From NCBI GenBank assembly GCA_038380435.1, contig JAWZYU010000001.1:16410001-16474000 (forward strand): a stretch of DNA of 64,000 nt. The letters are read 5' to 3'. Below, one piece after another: positions 46,422 to 56,983 of the stretch. Each line of letters starts with the position of its first letter. Position 1 is the stretch's first letter. Source of the DNA: Ryuthela nishihirai (taxonomy: Eukaryota > Arthropoda > Arachnida > Araneae > Heptathelidae). The notes beneath the pieces are model-generated. The model made no database searches and had not been told where the DNA came from. It saw only the letters and a list, made by a program, of their open reading frames with translations. A program made the position numbers and the translations under genes.

Positions 46422-47489
46422 CATCATCAGTTTAGTCATTTTTAAATCCTATTTTGAAACAAAAATGCATGTTCCATCCGTGATTTAATACTAATATTGA
46501 ATCTATTATAGGAAAGAAAAACTTAATGTATTCAGATACTAAAGATCCTAGGCAAAGCAGTTACATATTAATCATCTTAGCTTCTATGAGAGATCGTATA
46601 GCGTCAGAATGCGAACAGCCTCTAGTGGTTGTGGCTCACAGCACTGCACTCGACGACTTGGCGTCAAAGATTTAGTACAGAACTGTTAAATACTTCTATT
46701 CGTAAAGTCCGCACTATTCGTTCACATTGGAAAGATGTAAATTTCAGTGTTATTCTCATTCCCATCTGCTCTTGCGGTACAAAACAAAGGTTGAATTATT
46801 GTAAGAAACGATCTCTGATAGTGAAGCCTTTTATCTTGTTTTACGTTTCAAACAATATCCTTTGCATTCATAAAAGATACTTTATAGCAATTTAAACAGT
46901 AACTCAATTATTCAACTTACATGATTAAAATTGGAAGGCGTTTTAATTTGTTTGCAATCTACGTTCTAAAACGAGTAGCATCTTTATATCCGTGTTCCAT
47001 ATTACTACACAAAATCTGAAGTTTTCAACCCAATGTTTGTTTCTGTCTTTGACGTTTCTGTTTTTGTCACAAACACTAGTTACTGTAGATGTTCCAACCG
47101 CGGAAGTAGCGCAGCCGTTTGAATGTTTGGTATTTAGGTCCTAGGTTCTATACCTCAATGTAAAAGTGTGTGGGTTTTTTAAACATCGTATGGAATAGGT
47201 TTCACCCCAGCCGATCGCGGTAAAACCTGTTCTTACCTATGAAGAGGCGAACCTTTTTCTACCTATCTTGCTATTGCTTTTCGCTTGACATTTGTCGGTT
47301 TGCCAGTTTGTGGTTTTATAAAACAGTTGTTCCACCATATCTTTCGAATGGATAGAAAACCTTAATGATTTATGTGTCAAATGAAAGTTTGTGACCCGGG
47401 GAGTGTCATAGGCTATAAAAAAAATCGACCCCCACGCCTTCTAGAGACAGTTTGCAGGGATGCAGCCCATTCCGTGGATGCAGAGTGTA
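46422..47489. other. Spacer with a tRNA-like word
   Basis: 47100-47155 reads GTAGCGCAGCCGTTTGAATG then AGGTTCTATACC, spaced like pol III A and B boxes; it may be a decayed third SINE family. 47325-47410 resembles the 4780-5710 repeat (GTGTCAAATGAAAGTTTG). No gene recognised. Confidence 0.35.
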
Positions 47490-48006
47490 GTAGAAAATAT
47501 GATTTCGTGCTGTAAGGGTTCTATGGTGCTTTGCGTTTAGGAGCAATTAATGGTCTTCCCAGGTGATGTGGCTCTCTGACTTTCTGGACTGTCTTCTCAG
47601 AATGGTTTGGCTTGTTTGAACTCAATTCCAAAAGCGGCTTATAACGATGCGATTCACATTTAGCAGTCTGGCTGCCTCAGACTGACGTTGTCCGGCCTGG
47701 AGACTCCAAATTGCTCGCCACTTCATTTCTTCACTCGAAAGATTTCTTCCGACCATTATCCAACTGTTCACTATCTCGGATGTCGTACGTGAACACTCTA
47801 ACACTAATTGACGCGCAGATACAAATGAGATGCTTTTTACACTGACCTATTTCGCATGCTCGATTGTGTTTGATACAAATTTCGTGTTCAAATTTGAACT
47901 CAGCGTCGTGTTTTAAGCCCAAAAAACTGACTTTTGTTATTTGTTGTCAATTATTACAAAAGATATGCCGATTTTTGCATTTGTTGTTTAACCTCTGAGC
48001 ACCAGT
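47490..48006 (-). pseudogene. Tc1-like transposase N-terminal fragment
   Basis: The minus strand reads MVGRNLSSEEMKWRAIWSLQ then AGQRQSEAARLLNVNRIVIS and RFWN, the paired-like HTH that binds Tc1 terminal repeats, followed by a decayed TILRRQSRKSESHITWEDH. The inverted end CACTGGTGCTCAGAGG with TA at 48007-48008 is a plausible terminus. The catalytic domain is missing. Confidence 0.75.
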
Positions 48007-51000
48007 GTAGATAAAAGCAGGATTGATCTTATTTCGGATCTAAGCACCAGTGAAATTTATTAATTGTGTGGCAAGAGATTTTCTGATAAACATGGAGTTT
48101 AATAATCGTTTTCAACCCAGTATCATAGTTAGTGTCTGTCCTAACTCTATTCAAACACTACGTTATACTATACGCTATACTTCACTGTGTATATAAAGTT
48201 TCCAATAATATAGTTAAATGTAATTAGTGTTATTTTTATGAGAAGAGTTGACAAAGTTAAACTATTACACACTCTCTATGCCAGATTAAATGTTATTAAC
48301 ATCCACTATTCCAAATCTTACCATCATAGTTCAAAAGGTTATCGGTATTTAATTTTCGCTTTTCTCTATTTAATGTCTTAAATCTAATATTTTATATCTT
48401 AAAACGTTTATAATTTCGCAAGTGCCAATTTTCTCGCAATTAATTTTAAGCTCAACACACTCACATCATCAAGAGTATTCTTCTGTAATTGGCAGCACTT
48501 AAAGGTAGTTCAGTTTATTACTAAGAGGAATCCTTTAATTCAGACATTACTAATTAATGCTAAAGAGATACCCAATAGAATATGCCTGGATATTTAAATC
48601 TTGTGTTTATATAGTTTGCTTCTCTCCCAGTTTAGGGTCAATATAATTTATTGAATTAGAGTTTGAATATTCCTGTTGTATAAGTAGTGAGTGGTGCACT
48701 GACAGAGACTAGTGATTTCCATTTAGGCATGTACATTCTCTTCCAGTGATTCAAGTAAACCTTTGCTGCAATATCGAAAGGAATATATTCTTCTTCGGTT
48801 CACATAGTAATTGAAACAACTTTGCTCTCATGGCTAATATATTAATACATCTGCATCAAAAACTATTCATTAATTCCTATAGATCTCCGATTCTTCCCTT
48901 GCCTGAATCAGTGTCTTAAGTGGCTACTGATTTCTGGCTTCAATATATGTCATAATAATTTGGGCAACTGATATCAAAATTAGTTTATCTACCCTAGTTT
49001 TACAAGGAATGTTCCTTTCGTATTCATATTACTAGATTATCTACTTGAAATGCGAACAGAATATTCTGTGCCATTTATGTTTATTGAATAAAATTGAACA
49101 GAATTGCACTCACTTTCTTCTAGCCGTGGCTTCGAAGCATTTAACTGAAATATTTGTACCAAACCTTGTTAATCTTCGTTGATGCTTCGTAATGGTTGAT
49201 CTGTGACACGAAATGTCACAGATCAACACAACCTTCGTGTCACGTGACACGAAGGTTGCCAGATCACTAATTTCTAAAAAAAAACGTTGCCAGATATTTT
49301 TTCTTAATTCTGTAATCAACCATAGCGTTCGGATACTTTTTTGTGCGACTGTACATCTATTGCTCCGACATTCGACTACGCAAACTTCCTGACCGTCCAA
49401 CAAAACTGAACTGATAAGCTGCAGCCAATACCAAACTACTTTTCGTCGCTCTGTACACGTAAGCATTCAGTATTTTAAACTATATTGTTTTCGTACTGTA
49501 CTGTTAAATATTTATATTAAAACATTATGCAGGATTAATAAATGTGTATATGCAGTACTGTAATGTAACAAATGTTTTGTAATATGACAAATAACTCACA
49601 GATCGGGACGAACCCGAACCTCTTCCAACTGTTATTTGAGCCCCTTAGCAAAAATAACTAGTAACATTTATCCTCTGGTAAATATTACATGCGCGTTTTC
49701 ATAGATAGTTATGTTTTTTATATTCCAGAATTTTTCCCCTATTAACATACTAATTCATACTAACGGAGATTGGAAAACATAAATAACAGTATATTATTGG
49801 CGCAGTAGAACGCAAAACACTAAATTTATAAAAAAATAAGGAGCTTTGAGTAATGAGTTTTTTAATGACTTTCGCGAAAATATTTAAAGGATAACAGAAA
49901 TCAGGGCAGTACAAAAGTTGATGCATTGCAGCAAAGGAACCCCCACAATTTAAAATTTATTTAAAAAGAAACTTGTTTCTAACAAGAAGGCAAAAAGAAG
50001 GATAGTGCAACGAATATTTTTAAGTATATTAAAATTAATTTTATGCAAAAGATAGTCTAGTCCTCCACCTTTCAAGTTTGCAGCCGGATCCTCAGATATT
50101 GTCGCAGATCCTGACATAAATGCTGTTTCAGTGTCAATGAGAAAACGTGTTGGTAGTCTAGTCATTAATGAACAGAATACTATGAAGTGGCTTTTACGTT
50201 AAATTTCGTGCGATGTACATCAGGGTAATTTTAGATCGCGCTACTTCGAGCGAGAAGCGTGTCATTTGTTCAAGTTTTGTTGTTAGAGCAGCGATCTGAG
50301 CTCCTAGTCGCCAATTAAGCAGACGGGTCATTGAGTTCTATGGTGCAGAAAACTTGGGTGAACTGTCAGTAATTTTATAAATTGTTTTCTGTCATTAACG
50401 CTACTTTTTTTTAGATGTTCATCACTAACAGCGACAATGTTCTGTGCCTGAGTCTAGGCATTACATCCAAAAATATTTCTACGGGTTTTCATTAAAACCT
50501 TTTCGCATCGTGAACCAGAAATCGTTACGCTTCAATCTATATACACTGTACAAAATGGCTGTAATGAAGACGACACGAAGTTCATTAGGCCTCTAGTAGA
50601 GCATAGAAATAAGCAGCTCCCCAGAGTGAGTATTTCGCTAGCAGTTTGATTTTCCAGTTGAATTTTGGATGACATTATTCTCAGACTTTGAAGAGCACTT
50701 TAAAATAACCTGTTACTTTAAAATGTATATTTGAACTTTCTAGACTACTCTTTAATAGAAAATCATTTCAAATTATCGTAACTGTTATTATTTTGGATAC
50801 TGACTGGCTTCATTTAGACTTTAAGATGCTTTATACTTCACTGCTTAAACGCAGCGTGACCATCTAATATTGTATATAGACGATTGCGAGTGAGTGATTT
50901 AATGACTCATTGATAGGGGACACGATAATTCTATGATGAAGAAATCGAAAACTCTGAAAATTTGCATCTGTTGCAATAAATGTGTCATATGGGTTGCAGA
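48007..51000. other. Long AT-rich spacer with twin hairpins
   Basis: No gene recognised on either strand. The hairpin pair at 49195-49258 is described separately. Confidence 0.5.
49195..49258. repeat. Adjacent hairpin and perfect palindrome
   Basis: 49195-49227 is a 14-bp perfect stem (GTTGATCTGTGACA) with the loop CGAAA. One base later, 49229-49258 is a 30-bp perfect palindrome with half CAACCTTCGTGTCAC. Both contain TGTGACA/GTGTCAC-type words. Confidence 0.95.
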
Positions 51001-51004
51001 TCAC

Positions 51005-51330
51005 GCAAAAAATATGAGATTTGATATCCGATATATCTTTCAAGGTCAAATAGAGGTCACGTATAAGTCAAACCTTGATTTACATGTGCTAGAAATTTAT
51101 GTCTAGGGGTGATTCGGTTAATAGATATGGAAAAACGTATCAAATTTCTTATCCTTCGGTTCCTTTGAGGTCAAAAGTCAAATTTCGATATAACGGTGGC
51201 ATAGAAATAAATATTGGTTCAAAAAGGTACTTCGGGTTTTAGAAATGTTATGAAATTTTAGATCCTGTGTCGCGTTTAAAGTTAAATAGGATTCCGAGAA
51301 ACGGTCGAAAAATCAGCAGGTGCCGATAAA
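51005..51330 (+). repeat. AGGTCA-type tandem repeat, locus 3
   Basis: Three units of about 115-120 bases starting near 51008, 51131 and 51242. The first carries AGGTCA at 51043 and 51054 and AAGTCA at 51065, an exact 11-base period. The second has GAGGTCAAAAGTCA at about 51169. Inverse match to 44478-44830. Confidence 0.75.
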
Positions 51331-51702
51331 GAACGTTCAGCATAAATGTATGTAATGATTTAAAATATCCATAATTGTCACACTCGTTAGGTTTAAACTT
51401 TGTTACAAATTTTAAGAGGCGCAATTGATGCTATGTTTCTTATCTATAAAATCCACTTTCAATTCCTTCATAAGATAAGCTGAAGAATATTTGCTAGGAG
51501 CAAATATTATGCCAGTGCAGATCATCCATTCTAATGGATGATCAAACTCAATACGTGCATCCTTATCGTTACAGAAAAAGAGAGAAAGATATAAGCATCA
51601 CGAACATGAAACTTCTTATATCACTAAATGCACGAAATGGAGTCATTATTCATTAATAGAGAGATACCGTATTTCTTCGATTCTAAGACGCCATCGATTG
51701 TA

Positions 51703-51878
51703 AGACGCACAGGTTAATTTCATCACTGAATGATACTGGAAAAAAGAGGCGCAGGAAAAAAGACGCACAGGTTAATTTCATCACTGAATGATACTGGAAA
51801 AAAGAGGCGCAGGAAAAAAGACGCACAGGTTAATTTCATCACTGAATGATACTGGAAAAAAGACCAACAGGAAAAAAG
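51703..51878. repeat. 58-bp tandem repeat, three units
   Basis: AGACGCACAGGTTAATTTC starts at 51703, 51761 and 51819, an exact 58-base period, within the left end of the pogo-like element. Units are nearly identical, so the expansion is recent. Confidence 0.95.
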
Positions 51879-51975
51879 CCTTGATTCTAAGAAGAAAAAA
51901 AAAAACGCTAAAATAATCCAGCAAATATTTTATTATAATAGAATTCAATTTACTAACAATAATAAAACCTATTTA

Positions 51976-52326
51976 TTAGTAGGTATGTTGTTCATCACTT
52001 CCTACTGAATCAATATCAGTCTGGTTCTTCTGAGCCGTCATATCTGCATGTGAATCAAGATCAGAGTCTACTTCACATTCAGAGTCTGATTCTTCTGAAC
52101 CGTCTGTATTTCCACTATCCAATAATATGTCGTTTTCTGAGCCATCGACAGCGTTGTTGAGGCAACATTTTTTAACTGAGTGCTGCACTATTCTTTCTAG
52201 GATTAGCTTCCAAAGTGTTGATACCCATTCCCCCAATTTTGATGCCGGCGATTTCTTAATTTTTCCGGAAGGTGTCAGCGGAAGGTTGTCAGTCAACAGC
52301 CAGGTACCAAGCTCACTATAATTCAC
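51976..52326 (-). pseudogene. Pogo-like transposase C-terminal remnant
   Basis: The frame reads WLLTDNLPLTPSGKIKK then LGEWVSTLWKLI and HSVKKCCLNNAVDGSENDIL, a pattern I know from the C-terminal region after the DDE domain of pogo-type proteins (W-x-x-I...KSFKKCGISNALDGSEDD). An acidic tail ends SVGSDEQHTY. No HTH or catalytic triad is left. Confidence 0.7.
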
Positions 52327-52674
52327 TCACAGAGCTCCTCTATAATGAAATAAAGGTGGCTTCATATTTGGAAAGCGCGGGAAAATACCCACGCCACTTT
52401 ATTCTCCAATGGAATTGGAGAATGCGATAACGTTTAAACTTGGAGGCGGGGTTTCCACGTAAAAACAAAACGTTTGGTTTCGTGTGCAACGCGCGGGAAA
52501 ATCTGAAAAAAAAAAATGCGATTCTAAGACTCACACCGTTTTTAGAGACGTTTATATGGGGAAAAAAGTGCGTCTTAGAATCGAAGAAATACGGTAATTG
52601 TTTTTTATTTTATATTCAGTGATTTCTGCTTCGTGATAAAAACAATTCAGTGGAAAATATACGGATAGCCTTGA

Positions 52675-53559
52675 TGTAGTGACCTCTTGTTCGGATCCTT
52701 TCCGACTGGGCCAGATGTGATGTCCCGTTCCGAACAGGAGAGAGAGGCGATGATGAAATTATTTAATTCACTTCGGTGAATTCTCAGATTCGCGGGTTTT
52801 TACGCCCCGTGCCACTGTATGCCTTTGAAGAAACTGGTGTTGAATGAAGAATACGAACTGTGCATCAATTACTGCACGAGAGTTATATAGGGACGACACA
52901 ATTTTTATTCACACTATATACAGGTACGTGCTGGGAATGAACTCCACTCCGTGGGCATTTGCTGCTTCACACTGTGGTTCTTTCTGAATCCACAAAACTA
53001 CTATCAAATTCACCGCTCAACTCCGTGAGCCTTTGCTGCTTTGCTACTGCAAATATTACTAAAATGAGGTGGAGAATTGCACACTCTGCAATTTCTCACT
53101 TTACAGACCTCAAAATCTCGGCGAAAGGATTTTCCTTTGCCTACACTGTGGCTCCTGCTGAACCACAAGAATAAAAGATACGATTCTCCAACAATCTGGA
53201 TTCCTTCTTGGAATTGCACTTTGACTTCAAGGGTTAATTTGAGAAAGACGGCGTCATTTTGACGCGTGTCAACGCGACCTCTTCGCTTGACAGCTAACGC
53301 ACAGACTCTCGCTTCATCCAACTCCTTCCCCTAGCCTCATGAGCGAACTTCCGCGCAGCACGCTAGTTAGTCATATACGGCACAAACAACTTTTGGCATT
53401 GATTCTTTCAACAAGCTGCAAGCTTCAGACCCGAAAACAACAACAGTGGGTCATCCCAGCACAAACATTTCAAAGAACACAGAAAATATATATACAATAA
53501 TATAATACAACAAAAATATACAATAAATAAATAAAATATAAAATTCGAGGGATATGACA
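52675..53559 (-). repeat. 3-prime LTR
   Basis: On the minus strand it begins TGTCATATCCCTCGAATT and ends GGTCACTACA, obeying the TG...CA rule. A TATA-type word TATATAA lies on the minus strand at 52883-52889, about 210 bases before the LTR end, implying a long U3. Contains the LTR-internal frame 53010-53321. Confidence 0.92.
53010..53321 (-). other. 103-codon open frame inside the 3-prime LTR
   Basis: Opens MDEARVCALAVKRRGRVD and ends KAHGVER. The same frame is open at 56435-56746 in the other LTR with only scattered substitutions. The cysteine-rich middle (VCKVRNCRVCNSPPHFSNIC) has a C-x4-C-x2-C spacing. I recognise no family; it lies in U3 and may be non-coding. Confidence 0.35.
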
Positions 53560-53576
53560 CGCTCCTTCTTCAAAGA
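53560..53576 (-). promoter_or_regulatory. Polypurine tract
   Basis: On the minus strand TTTGAAGAAGGAGCG directly precedes the 3-prime LTR start TGTCAT, the place and composition expected for the plus-strand primer of reverse transcription. Confidence 0.7.
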
Positions 53577-54132
53577 GTTTTATCAGTTCATATGAGACTT
53601 ATAAAACTCATAACCTCTTTGTCACTCGAATTTCTTTGGACCTCCTCAAGGCACTTGCCCATGAATGTCCCCACTGGAAGACTGTCCAGTTAATCAAATA
53701 TAGTGTTCAAACGTCTCTGTCACTTAGAAGTAATCAACTTGAGTACCTTCAGTGTTGCCTATGGGTAATCTTCCGTCCCTTCCATTTTTACACTTTCATG
53801 CTGCCAGTCCCCTTCACATTGTACACCCCAAGCCATAACTAACCCCCCCCCCCAAATTTCTCCCTAAAGGCAGAATGCTGTGGTTAATGGCCCTGATCCA
53901 GTCGCCAAGAGCTTCTCCAGGCATGCTGGCAACTGACCTTGGTCCGACACCTTGTATTGGTGACCCATCGAGGACCCTCTCTTTTTGTCTTCTGGGCATC
54001 TGGAAGTCTGTTACTTCCTGGATAATTACAGGCGATTGTTCGTACCTTATGTCTCATCTTACAATTCTTCCTTTTCATTATGAGTCCGCACGTACAATTA
54101 TCTTTAAACTCTATTGACACTTCCTCTCTCTC
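53577..54132. other. Interior segment downstream of the repeat ORF
   Basis: Between the ORF stop and the polypurine tract. Open minus frames (53814-53999 and 53884-54120) are short and show no motif. A C-tract lies at 53844-53853. Confidence 0.5.
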
Positions 54133-55806
54133 TTAGGTCATAGAATCCACTTCCTTAAGAACCTTTTCGTCTAAAAATCTCTCATCTGTCTTCTTTAACA
54201 TTTTCTCTTTAACCTCATTATTCTCATAATCATCCATATTATTGTCGCCCTTATATTTAAAACCTAATTCCTGGATATCTACATTTCCGACCTTATTTAA
54301 TCTAAGAGCTAGAATCTTACTTTTAATTATTTGCCTAATTTCCTCGAATCTACTTTTATCTGATATTCCTACATGATCTGTCACTTCCGAACCATGTATA
54401 CCGCCCCTTTGTTCCTTATTCGGCCCTACGTGGCAAATGTCTTCCTTCTTTTCGACACAGACGTCAATCATATTCTTTTTACAATTAATTTCATTATCCT
54501 TACCTATTGCAGTACCATACTCAACTGTTCTATAGAATAAATCCTTATCTAAATACACTTTAAACTCATCCTTCTGACACTTAATTTTCTCGCCCTCTAT
54601 ACCATTACACACTTTGCCCTCCGTCAAGCCACTAGGCTCTATATTTCTTTCTCTGAGATTAATATCATTATTACCATCCCTCTCCTCATCAGTTATCTCA
54701 ATCAATATTTTGCATTTATCCTTCAGAGAAATACTTTCCTCGCTAAATTTTGCCACAGCCCTACTACATAAATCTTTGCTCAAATCTACGTTCTCACATT
54801 TCATTTTGTCACTTTGTACATTACTACTCGCTTTACTCTGAATTAAATCATTAGGCTGTAATTCTCTTTCTTTGATAATAACATTCTTACCATCGCCTTT
54901 CTCCTTATCAGATATCTCACAAAAGATCGCACACCTTTCATTGAGAGAAATATTCTCTTTACTAAATTTTGCCTCATCTCTATTACATAGATCCTTACTT
55001 AAATCTAATTTATCCTTCTCTTTCAGATATTTAATTTTCTTACTCTTTACATTATTACTTATTTCACTCTTAACGAAATCGCTAATTTCCAAATCGCTCC
55101 CTTTGATAATAATATTCTTATTATCACCTATCTCTTCATCAAATACCTTACAAAATATTTCACAATTATTATTCAGAGAAACATTTTCTACACTAAATTT
55201 AGTTATAGCCCTATTACATAAATCCTTACTTACATCTATCTTAATCTCATCCTTCTGACATTTAATTTTCTGACTCTTTACATTATTAACTACTTCGCTC
55301 TCAGCCGAATCACTAAGTTCTAGAACACTCTTTCTGATAATAATATTTTTTCTCTCACCCATCTCTTCGTCAGATACCTTATCAACTATCTCACACTTAT
55401 TATTTAGAGAAACATTTATTTTGCCAAATGTAGCCACATCTCTATTACATAGATCTTTATTTAAATCTAATTTAATCTCATCCTTCTGAAATTTAATTTT
55501 CTCACTCTTCACGTTATTATTTACTTCGCTCTTAATGACATCACTAGATTCTAGATCTCTTTCTCTGACAATAACATTCTTCCTATCATCTATCTCTTCA
55601 TCAGATATCTTACCAAATATTTCACCCTTATCATCTAGAGAAATATTTACTTTACCAAATATAGCCACATCTCTACTACATAGATCCTCACTTAAATCTA
55701 ACTCATCCTTCTGACATTTAATTTTCTGACTCTTTACATTATTATCTACTTCGCTCTCAGAGAAATCACTAAGTTCTAAATCTTTCTCTCCGATAATAAT
55801 ATTTTT
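54133..55806 (-). CDS. Repeat protein of an LTR element, unknown function
   Basis: One minus-strand frame of about 557 codons is open from 55806 to the stop at 54133. It consists of tandem 77-residue (231-bp) units. Five full units (ending near 54480) plus half of a sixth carry the recurring blocks NISLNNKCEIFCKV, DEEIGDRKNIII, SEVNNNVKSQKIKCQKDE and DLSKDLCNRD. A 130-residue non-repetitive tail with a K/E-rich end (EKMLKKTDERFLDEKVLKEV) follows. The fourth unit is about four residues shorter. No signal peptide, membrane segment, zinc knuckle or pol motif is visible. The protein is hydrophilic, K/E/D-rich, with two or three conserved cysteines per unit. There is no ATG at the head of the frame: a one-base loss at about 55808 and a stop at about 55911 separate it from the upstream portion. 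It may be a gag replacement, a captured host gene or a structural RNA read as protein. Confidence 0.7.
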   Translation of the reverse strand, partial: KNIIIGEKDLELSDFSESEVDNNVKSQKIKCQKDELDLSEDLCSRDVAIFGKVNISLDDKGEIFGKISDEEIDDRKNVIVRERDLESSDVIKSEVNNNVKSEKIKFQKDEIKLDLNKDLCNRDVATFGKINVSLNNKCEIVDKVSDEEMGERKNIIIRKSVLELSDSAESEVVNNVKSQKIKCQKDEIKIDVSKDLCNRAITKFSVENVSLNNNCEIFCKVFDEEIGDNKNIIIKGSDLEISDFVKSEISNNVKSKKIKYLKEKDKLDLSKDLCNRDEAKFSKENISLNERCAIFCEISDKEKGDGKNVIIKERELQPNDLIQSKASSNVQSDKMKCENVDLSKDLCSRAVAKFSEESISLKDKCKILIEITDEERDGNNDINLRERNIEPSGLTEGKVCNGIEGEKIKCQKDEFKVYLDKDLFYRTVEYGTAIGKDNEINCKKNMIDVCVEKKEDICHVGPNKEQRGGIHGSEVTDHVGISDKSRFEEIRQIIKSKILALRLNKVGNVDIQELGFKYKGDNNMDDYENNEVKEKMLKKTDERFLDEKVLKEVDSMT

Positions 55807-56055
55807 CTATCACCTTTCTCTTCATCAAATACCTTACAAAATATCTCACACTTATTATTTAGAGAAATATTTCCTTCAGCAAATTTAGGCACATCCTTCT
55901 CTACCTTAAATTAAATTATATTTTTAACCTTATTACCGAACACCTCGTTCGTACCATTCAACTCATTATCAAGGACATTGGTGTCAACGTGGAGACCCTT
56001 TACCGGAAAAATACTCCAATCATTCCAATCAGCCTTCGGTTTTCTAATGATCGTG
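55807..56055 (-). pseudogene. Frameshifted 5-prime part of the repeat ORF
   Basis: Reading from just after the primer-binding site the minus strand gives RKPKADWNDWSIFPVKGLHV, DTNVLDNELNGTNEVF and then a stop near 55911. It continues as KVEKDVPKFAEGNISLNNKC and EIFCKVFDEEKGDRK, the first half of a sixth 77-residue unit, before a one-base deletion shifts it into the main frame. This suggests the intact ancestor had at least six units and a unique N-terminal region starting near the primer site. Confidence 0.6.
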
Positions 56056-56067
56056 CCGACTGCGCCA
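56056..56067 (-). promoter_or_regulatory. Primer-binding site (tRNA-Ser type)
   Basis: The minus strand reads TGGCGCAGTCGG two bases after the 5-prime LTR end ...CACTACA. TGGCGCAGTCG is complementary to a 3-prime tRNA end CGACTGCGCCA, as in arthropod tRNA-Ser. This fixes the element's orientation. Confidence 0.88.
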
Positions 56068-56069
56068 GA

Positions 56070-56983
56070 TGTAGTGACCTCTTGTTCGGATCCTTTCTGA
56101 CTGGGCCAGATGTGATGTCCCGTTCCGAACAGGAGAGAGAAACGATGATGAAATTACTTAATTCACTTCGGTGAATTCACAGATTAGTGGGTTTTTACTC
56201 CCGTGCCACTGTATGCCTTTGAAGAAACTGGTGTTGAATGAAGAATACGACTGTCCATCAATTACTGCACGACAGTTATATAGGGACGACACAATTTTTA
56301 TTCACATTATATATAGCTACGTGCGGGGAATGAACTCCACTCCGCAGACATTTGCTGCTTCACACTGTGGGTCTTTCTGAAACTACTATCAAATTCACGA
56401 TTTTAATCATTTTTTCACAAAACTACTATGAAATTCACCGCTCAACTCCGTAAGCATTTGCTGCTTTGCTACTGCAAATATTACAAAAATGAGGTGGAGA
56501 ATTGCATACTCTGCAATTTCTCACTTTACAGACCTCAAAAACTCGGCAAAAGGATTTTGCTTTGCCTACACTGTGGTTCCTGCTGAACCACAAGAATAAA
56601 AGATAAGATTCTCCAAGAATCTGGATTCCCTCTTGGAATCGCACCCTGACTTCAAGGGTTAATTTGATAAAGGCGGCGTCATTTTGACGCGTGTCAACGC
56701 GACCTCTTCGCTTGATAGCTAACGCACAGACTCTCGCTTCATCCAACTCCTTCCCCTAGCCTCATGAGCGAACTTCCGCGCCGCATGCTAGTTAGTCATA
56801 TACGGCACAAACAACTTCTGGCATTGATTCTTTCAACTAGTAGCAAGCTTCAGACCCGTAAACAACAACAGTGGGTCATCCCAGCACAACCGTTTCAAAG
56901 AACACATAAAAATATATACACTAATAAAATACAAGAAAAATATACAATAAATAAATAAAATACAAAATTCGAGGGACATGAAA
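56070..56983 (-). repeat. 5-prime LTR
   Basis: Homologous throughout to 52675-53559. A TATATAA word lies at 56276-56282 on the minus strand. The terminal TG has become TT here (TTTCATGTCCC). About 30 bases near 56395-56430 are duplicated relative to the other LTR. Holds the 103-codon frame at 56435-56746. Confidence 0.92.
56435..56746 (-). other. 103-codon open frame inside the 5-prime LTR
   Basis: Opens MDEARVCALAIKRRGRVD and ends NAYGVER, the same length as its partner at 53010-53321. Differences include V/I, V/A and S/C changes, and neither copy has acquired a stop. No family recognised. Confidence 0.35.

Larger units (their letters stand above)
51667..52594 (-). mobile_element. Pogo-like element, internally deleted
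   Basis: TA at 51665-51666 and 52595-52596. Inverted ends CCGTATTTCTTCGATTCTAA, with AAGACGC motifs repeated inside each end. Length 928 bp. Only the C-terminal part of a transposase frame is left. Confidence 0.88.
52675..56983 (-). mobile_element. Non-autonomous LTR retrotransposon with repeat-protein ORF
   Basis: A complete element of 4309 bp. Direct LTRs lie at 52675-53559 and 56070-56983, with the 5-bp target duplication CTTGA at 52670-52674 and 56984-56988. On the minus strand the order is 5-prime LTR (right), primer-binding site, a 2.5-kb interior, polypurine tract, 3-prime LTR (left). The tRNA-Ser primer site and 5-bp duplication fit Ty3/gypsy-type elements. No CCHC knuckle, protease, reverse transcriptase, RNase H or integrase motif could be found in any frame of the interior, so movement would depend on another element's enzymes. 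LTRs differ by scattered substitutions and about 30 extra bases in the right LTR near 56390-56430. The insertion broke an old SINE. Confidence 0.9.

Noticed and set aside
51703..51878. CRISPR-like array
   Set aside because: Three identical 58-bp units without unique spacers in a eukaryotic transposon; a simple tandem repeat.
54614..55258. Plus-strand leucine/serine-rich frames
   Set aside because: They are antisense shadows of the minus-strand repeat ORF, with the repeat period showing through.
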